From Rebecca billardiae RCC1528 (lineage: Eukaryota > Haptophyta), in contig OZ251236.1 in the NCBI GenBank assembly GCA_965240325.2, positions 1,674,001 through 1,738,000 of the forward strand: a stretch of DNA of 64,000 bases, read 5' to 3'. Below, piece by piece: positions 61,082 through 64,000 of the stretch; position 1 is the stretch's first letter; each line of letters starts with the position of its first letter. The position numbers and the translations under genes were made by a program. The notes beneath the pieces were generated by a model that was given only the letters and a program-made list of their open reading frames with translations, was not told the origin of the DNA and ran no database searches.

Positions 61082-61967
61082 GGGCCCACCTGACTCACCA
61101 TGAGGCATTCTGTCCGATCAGTTACCGACTCCGCATATCAGATCACAATCACGGTACTGGCTCAGTGCTCTCGTCGGCGACAGACGGACAGTCATGCCGC
61201 AAATATATATTATATAACCGACTGTACTCGGCTCGAACTCTCAGACTGAGACTCACTCGTCAGTGAGAGTGTGAGACTCTGAGACTCTGACTGAGTCTCG
61301 TGACTCGTCGTCCGCCGAGACCCGCGAGTCTCTGACTCTGTCTCAAGCGCAGTCGGTATCTGCTGACGCGCATCGTATCGCGTAGTTGGCGTACGCGGTA
61401 CCGGCCGGGGACTTAGACTCAGTTAGAGAGCAGCAGCTAGTGAGAGTCACTCTGAGACGGCTTCGGAACCGCTGCATGAATAACAGCTGCTGAACTCTCC
61501 GGTGTCTCCGGGAAGTCGCGGAGTCGGTCGTCGCGGACCGCGTTCACGACGGGAGTGAACTCACAGACACAATGAAGCCTCCGTGACCGTGGCGCCGCAG
61601 CGGCTCAGCAGTCAGCTGTCAGATCGGAGGCGGGCGAGTCCCGGAGTACTCAGTAGACGTAGTACTCCACGACTCAGTAGTCGCAGCAGTTAGATCGACG
61701 ATCGAGAATCGTGACGATATATATTATACGTGGACTGCGTCCGTGCTGTGATGAGTGCTACTTTGCAGGCGCGCGGTTGCCCAGTCGGAAAATTCCGAGG
61801 CCGCGCGGTCGAAACGCGGCTGGCCCGTAATCCTAACGTATCCGGGGCGCCGCCGCTCAGCACCACAAGCCAGCTCGGGTGCCGATGCGCCCAGTGCGCG
61901 CGAGTCGGGCGCATCATGCCCGGCCGCGGCAGGCGGGCACGCTCGTCCGCCCCGTCGGCGCCCGCGC
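61082..61967. other. Convergent intergenic region, kinase / eL24
   Basis: About 0.9 kb. 61245-61345 is rich in GAGACTCTGA/GAGTCT repeats in both orientations, and AT stretches (ATATATATTATA) lie near 61203-61216 and 61716-61729. No gene or RNA recognised. Confidence 0.45.
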
Positions 61968-62459
61968 TTAGCGGCGCTGGCCGCCCTTGCCACCGCCGCC
62001 CTTGGGCGCCTTGGGCTGCTTGCCCAGAGCCTTGTTGTCGACCTGCTTTGCACCGCCGCCCGACGGCTTCGGCGCCGCCTTCTTCGCCTGCTGCTTCGCG
62101 CGGTTGCGCTCCTTCGCCTCGCGCAGCGCGGCCTCGCGCGCCGCCGTGCGCACCTCCGGCTTCTGGTTGCGCTTCGCCTTGATCACGTCGAGGGACGCGC
62201 CGACGACCGCCTTGGAGACGCCCTTCTGCACCTTGCGCGAGCGCTTCTTCTGCGTCTCCTCCAGCGTGCCCTTCTTGTGCAACCGGCGGTACATCTGCGT
62301 CCACGCGAGCTTGCGCGGGTTCCACCGGTGCTGGAAGTAGCACTTCACCTTGGCAGACACGAACTTGAACGACTTGTTGTCCTGCCGCACGTACGTGATG
62401 CCGTGGCCCGGGTAGATGCGCGAGCCGCTGAAGGCGCAGACCTCGGTCTTCACGACCAT
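61968..62459 (-). CDS. RPL24: 60S ribosomal protein eL24
   Basis: Cytosolic large-subunit protein, 163 residues, the usual length. The start ATG at 62459 gives MVVKTEVCAFSGSRIYPGHG, the conserved zinc-ribbon-like N-terminus with a single Cys8 visible where the archaeal form has a full Cys set. Further family landmarks: VKCYFQHRWNPRKLAWTQMYRRLHKKG and KKRSRKVQKGVSKAVVGASLDVIKAKRNQKPEVR. The C-terminal tail is Lys/Ala/Gly-rich. No intron is needed. Divergent from the dynein gene. Confidence 0.97.
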   Translation of the reverse strand: MVVKTEVCAFSGSRIYPGHGITYVRQDNKSFKFVSAKVKCYFQHRWNPRKLAWTQMYRRLHKKGTLEETQKKRSRKVQKGVSKAVVGASLDVIKAKRNQKPEVRTAAREAALREAKERNRAKQQAKKAAPKPSGGGAKQVDNKALGKQPKAPKGGGGKGGQRR

Positions 62460-63126
62460 CGCGCCCGCCTGTCTGCACGTGCGCGCGCGCGCGGTGGTCG
62501 CGCGGCGTGGAGGGGCGCGAGCGCGTGAGCGCCCGCCCACAGCGCGCTGGCCGCCGGAGACCACGGCGTTGCCACCCCACCAGCCAGGCGGCCGCGGCCG
62601 AGCCCAATCACCCATGGCTGGCAGCACGAGAGCGCGGCCGCGCGCGGGCACGGAGCGTGCGTGGCATGACGCGGCGTCGTCGGAGCGTGGGCTCCGCGAC
62701 GCGTTCGAGCTCCACCACGTGCGCGTGCTCACGCCGCGCCCGCAGGCCACGCCCACGTCCGCGCGCCGCGGCGCCCCGCGGGCAGCGCCAAGCGCCTCAC
62801 CTAGTCTGCGCTGTACCAGGTCTGGCGACACGGGGTCACGTATGAGGTCCGGTGGCGTGCTGGTGGCGGTCCGGTGCTGCGGCCCGGAACCTCCGGCCGG
62901 GGAGAAAATGCCGCGCGAACTTTAATACTCAAAACTTCATCGCCGCACCGGCAGCAGGTCAAAAAGACAAAAAGCCCGACGACGATTTTCGCAGCGCCTT
63001 GTTTCCGTCGCTCGGCGAAAACGCCATCGTGTCGCAGCCAGAATCCGTTGCAAGATCGATCACAGATCAGCAGGGCGGCAGCCGTGGCGTTGCGCCCTGG
63101 TCGCGCTGCCGAGCGCTGGGCGCAGC
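62460..63126. promoter_or_regulatory. Divergent intergenic region, eL24 / dynein heavy chain
   Basis: 667 bp between divergent starts. GC-rich near eL24 and less GC-rich near the dynein (62920-63010), where AAAAAGACAAAAAG lies at 62968-62981. Upstream exons of either gene cannot be excluded. Confidence 0.45.
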
Positions 63127-64000
63127 ATGGGCAGCGAGCAGGACGCGCGGCTCCTGTGGCTGGAGGAGCGGCTGGTGGCGACGCTCCGCGGCGTCAAGCC
63201 CGAGCGCTTCCGCCGGCTGCTCACCACCGACGCCGGCCGCCACATCCATGACTTTGTGCGCAAGGAGGAGACGCGCCGCCTCTTCTTTGTCGACAGCCCG
63301 ATGGCGAAGGATCTGCTCGTGTCCGAGGTGCCTCCGGTGGGCAAGGCGCTCGCGGGCGCGCGCAAGTTCATGTACTTCATCAAGAGCCGCCCCGAGGCGC
63401 TCACGCCCGACAACATGGACCGCGTCGTCGCGTGCGGCGACGTGGGCGGCCCGCCGCTCGAGCACCTGTACAAGATGTGCCAGGACGTCTTCCTGCCCAT
63501 CCTGTCGAACCCGGCGAACCAGGAGGGCTGGCCCGAGGTGATCTCGCGCGAGGTGATGGAGCACTTCCACCGCCTCATCGCCAACATCTACGTCACGATC
63601 GGCCAGTCGCAGGGGCGGACGCTGCTGCCGCTGCCGCCGCTCGACGTGCTCGCGCTCGGCGGGCCCGAGCACTCGGCCGTGCGCGACAAGGAGCGCGTGC
63701 ACGTGCTCGAGACGGCGGTGGTGACGTGGACGCGGCAGATCCGCAACGTGCTCAAGACCGAGCCCGAGCAGGCCCTGCAGGACGGCGAGCACCCCGGCCC
63801 GCTCGCCGAGGTCGAGTTCTGGCAGCAGAAGGCCGCCAACCTGAGCTCGGTCTCCGAGCAGCTGGACGGCGACAAGGTGAAGAAGGTCGTGCGTGTGCTC
63901 GAGCTGACCAAGTCGACGTACTTCCCGGCGTTCACGCGGCTGGCGAAGGAGGTCGCGGTCGCGTGCGCCGAGGCGTCGGACAACGCCAAGTACATGACCG
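63127..64000 (+). CDS. Axonemal dynein heavy chain, N-terminal part (runs off the window)
   Basis: Microtubule motor subunit of a flagellar dynein arm; only the first ~291 residues are in the window and the frame is open at its edge. The first ATG with protein-like sequence gives MGSEQDARLLWLEERLVATL. The stem (DHC_N1) region is recognisable: FFVDSPMAKDLLVSEVPP, KFMYFIKSRPEALTPDNMDRVVACGDV, FLPILSNPANQEGWPEVISREVMEHFHRL, and VLETAVVTWTRQIRNVLKTEPE...HPGPLAEVEFWQQKAANLSSVSEQL, which is typical of axonemal rather than cytoplasmic heavy chains. The QGRTLLPLP and ILSNP...WP pattern suggests an outer-arm beta-like chain, at low confidence. It implies a motile flagellum. Confidence 0.88.
   Translation, partial: MGSEQDARLLWLEERLVATLRGVKPERFRRLLTTDAGRHIHDFVRKEETRRLFFVDSPMAKDLLVSEVPPVGKALAGARKFMYFIKSRPEALTPDNMDRVVACGDVGGPPLEHLYKMCQDVFLPILSNPANQEGWPEVISREVMEHFHRLIANIYVTIGQSQGRTLLPLPPLDVLALGGPEHSAVRDKERVHVLETAVVTWTRQIRNVLKTEPEQALQDGEHPGPLAEVEFWQQKAANLSSVSEQLDGDKVKKVVRVLELTKSTYFPAFTRLAKEVAVACAEASDNAKYMT

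Noticed and set aside
1-64000. tRNA or rRNA genes
   Set aside because: I looked for TTCGA-type T-loops and conserved rRNA blocks and saw none I could support; a covariance-model scan was not possible here.

Overview
The window is nuclear DNA of a unicellular, flagellated, probably photosynthetic eukaryote, most likely a haptophyte-type alga. Reasons: very GC-rich genes carrying short spliceosomal introns; cytosolic ribosomal protein eL24, a signal peptidase complex subunit and an axonemal dynein heavy chain (so a cilium or flagellum is present); a GH81 beta-1,3-glucanase, which fits beta-1,3-glucan reserves; and algal-style proteins rich in proline or glutamine. There is no bacterial operon structure. 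The haptophyte placement is an inference from these features, not a phylogenetic result. Twelve introns could be placed from reading-frame and family continuity. Eleven begin GTGCG and one begins GTGAG; all end in AG. Several consist largely of alternating C/G.

Layout. 1-1228: no gene, a short motif repeated five times. 1229-4162 (-): membrane-anchored GH81 glucanase, divergent from an SDR oxidoreductase (4484-5464 +). 6165-7121 and 8491-9099 (+): two unrecognised proteins. 9829-11487 (-): GT90 (Rumi/CAP10-like) glycosyltransferase. 11530-14018: two inverted ~0.6 kb arms around a 1.25 kb spacer. 14019-16301: no gene identified. 16302-17177 (-): histidine phosphatase, divergent from a 1517-residue two-SANT/Myb protein (17728-22698 +). 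23414-24071 (-): signal peptidase subunit SPC22/23. 24599-25207 (-): acidic coiled-coil protein, divergent from a band-7/SPFH-like protein (25436-26254 +). 26442-27181: MITE-like element. 27509-30270 (+): C69 dipeptidase in four exons.

30633-47561 (-) is the dominant object: a single 16.9 kb open frame for a ~5640-residue polycystin-1/REJ-like receptor. It has a signal peptide, a ~3,170-residue PPSPPP stalk, IPT/TIG repeats, a REJ/PKD-like region, a GPS site with an intact HLT, five membrane segments, an IQ motif and two EF-hands. Its stalk DNA contains an exact 411-bp satellite (about 7 copies) and a second ~495-bp repeat family. After it come a FAM210/DUF1279 protein (48631-49170 +), an alpha/beta hydrolase (50013-region, 49652-50341 -), and a TPR plus GT41 (OGT/SPINDLY-like) protein in four exons (50568-53917 +). 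Next is a 2.6 kb inverted-repeat-bounded segment (54059-56703) carrying a frameshifted SNF2-type helicase relic and an unknown ORF. Then come a membrane H-NOX hybrid histidine kinase (57263-61081 +), eL24 (61968-62459 -) and the 5' part of an axonemal dynein heavy chain (63127-end +).

How the genes relate: neighbours are not functionally clustered, as expected in a eukaryote. Themes that recur are cell-surface glycan handling (GH81, GT90, GT41, proline-rich stalk) and signal reception (polycystin-like receptor, heme-gas sensor kinase). Five divergent gene pairs share compact intergenic promoters. The strongest candidates for new biology are the giant stalked GPS receptor and the one-chain H-NOX/histidine kinase/receiver protein.
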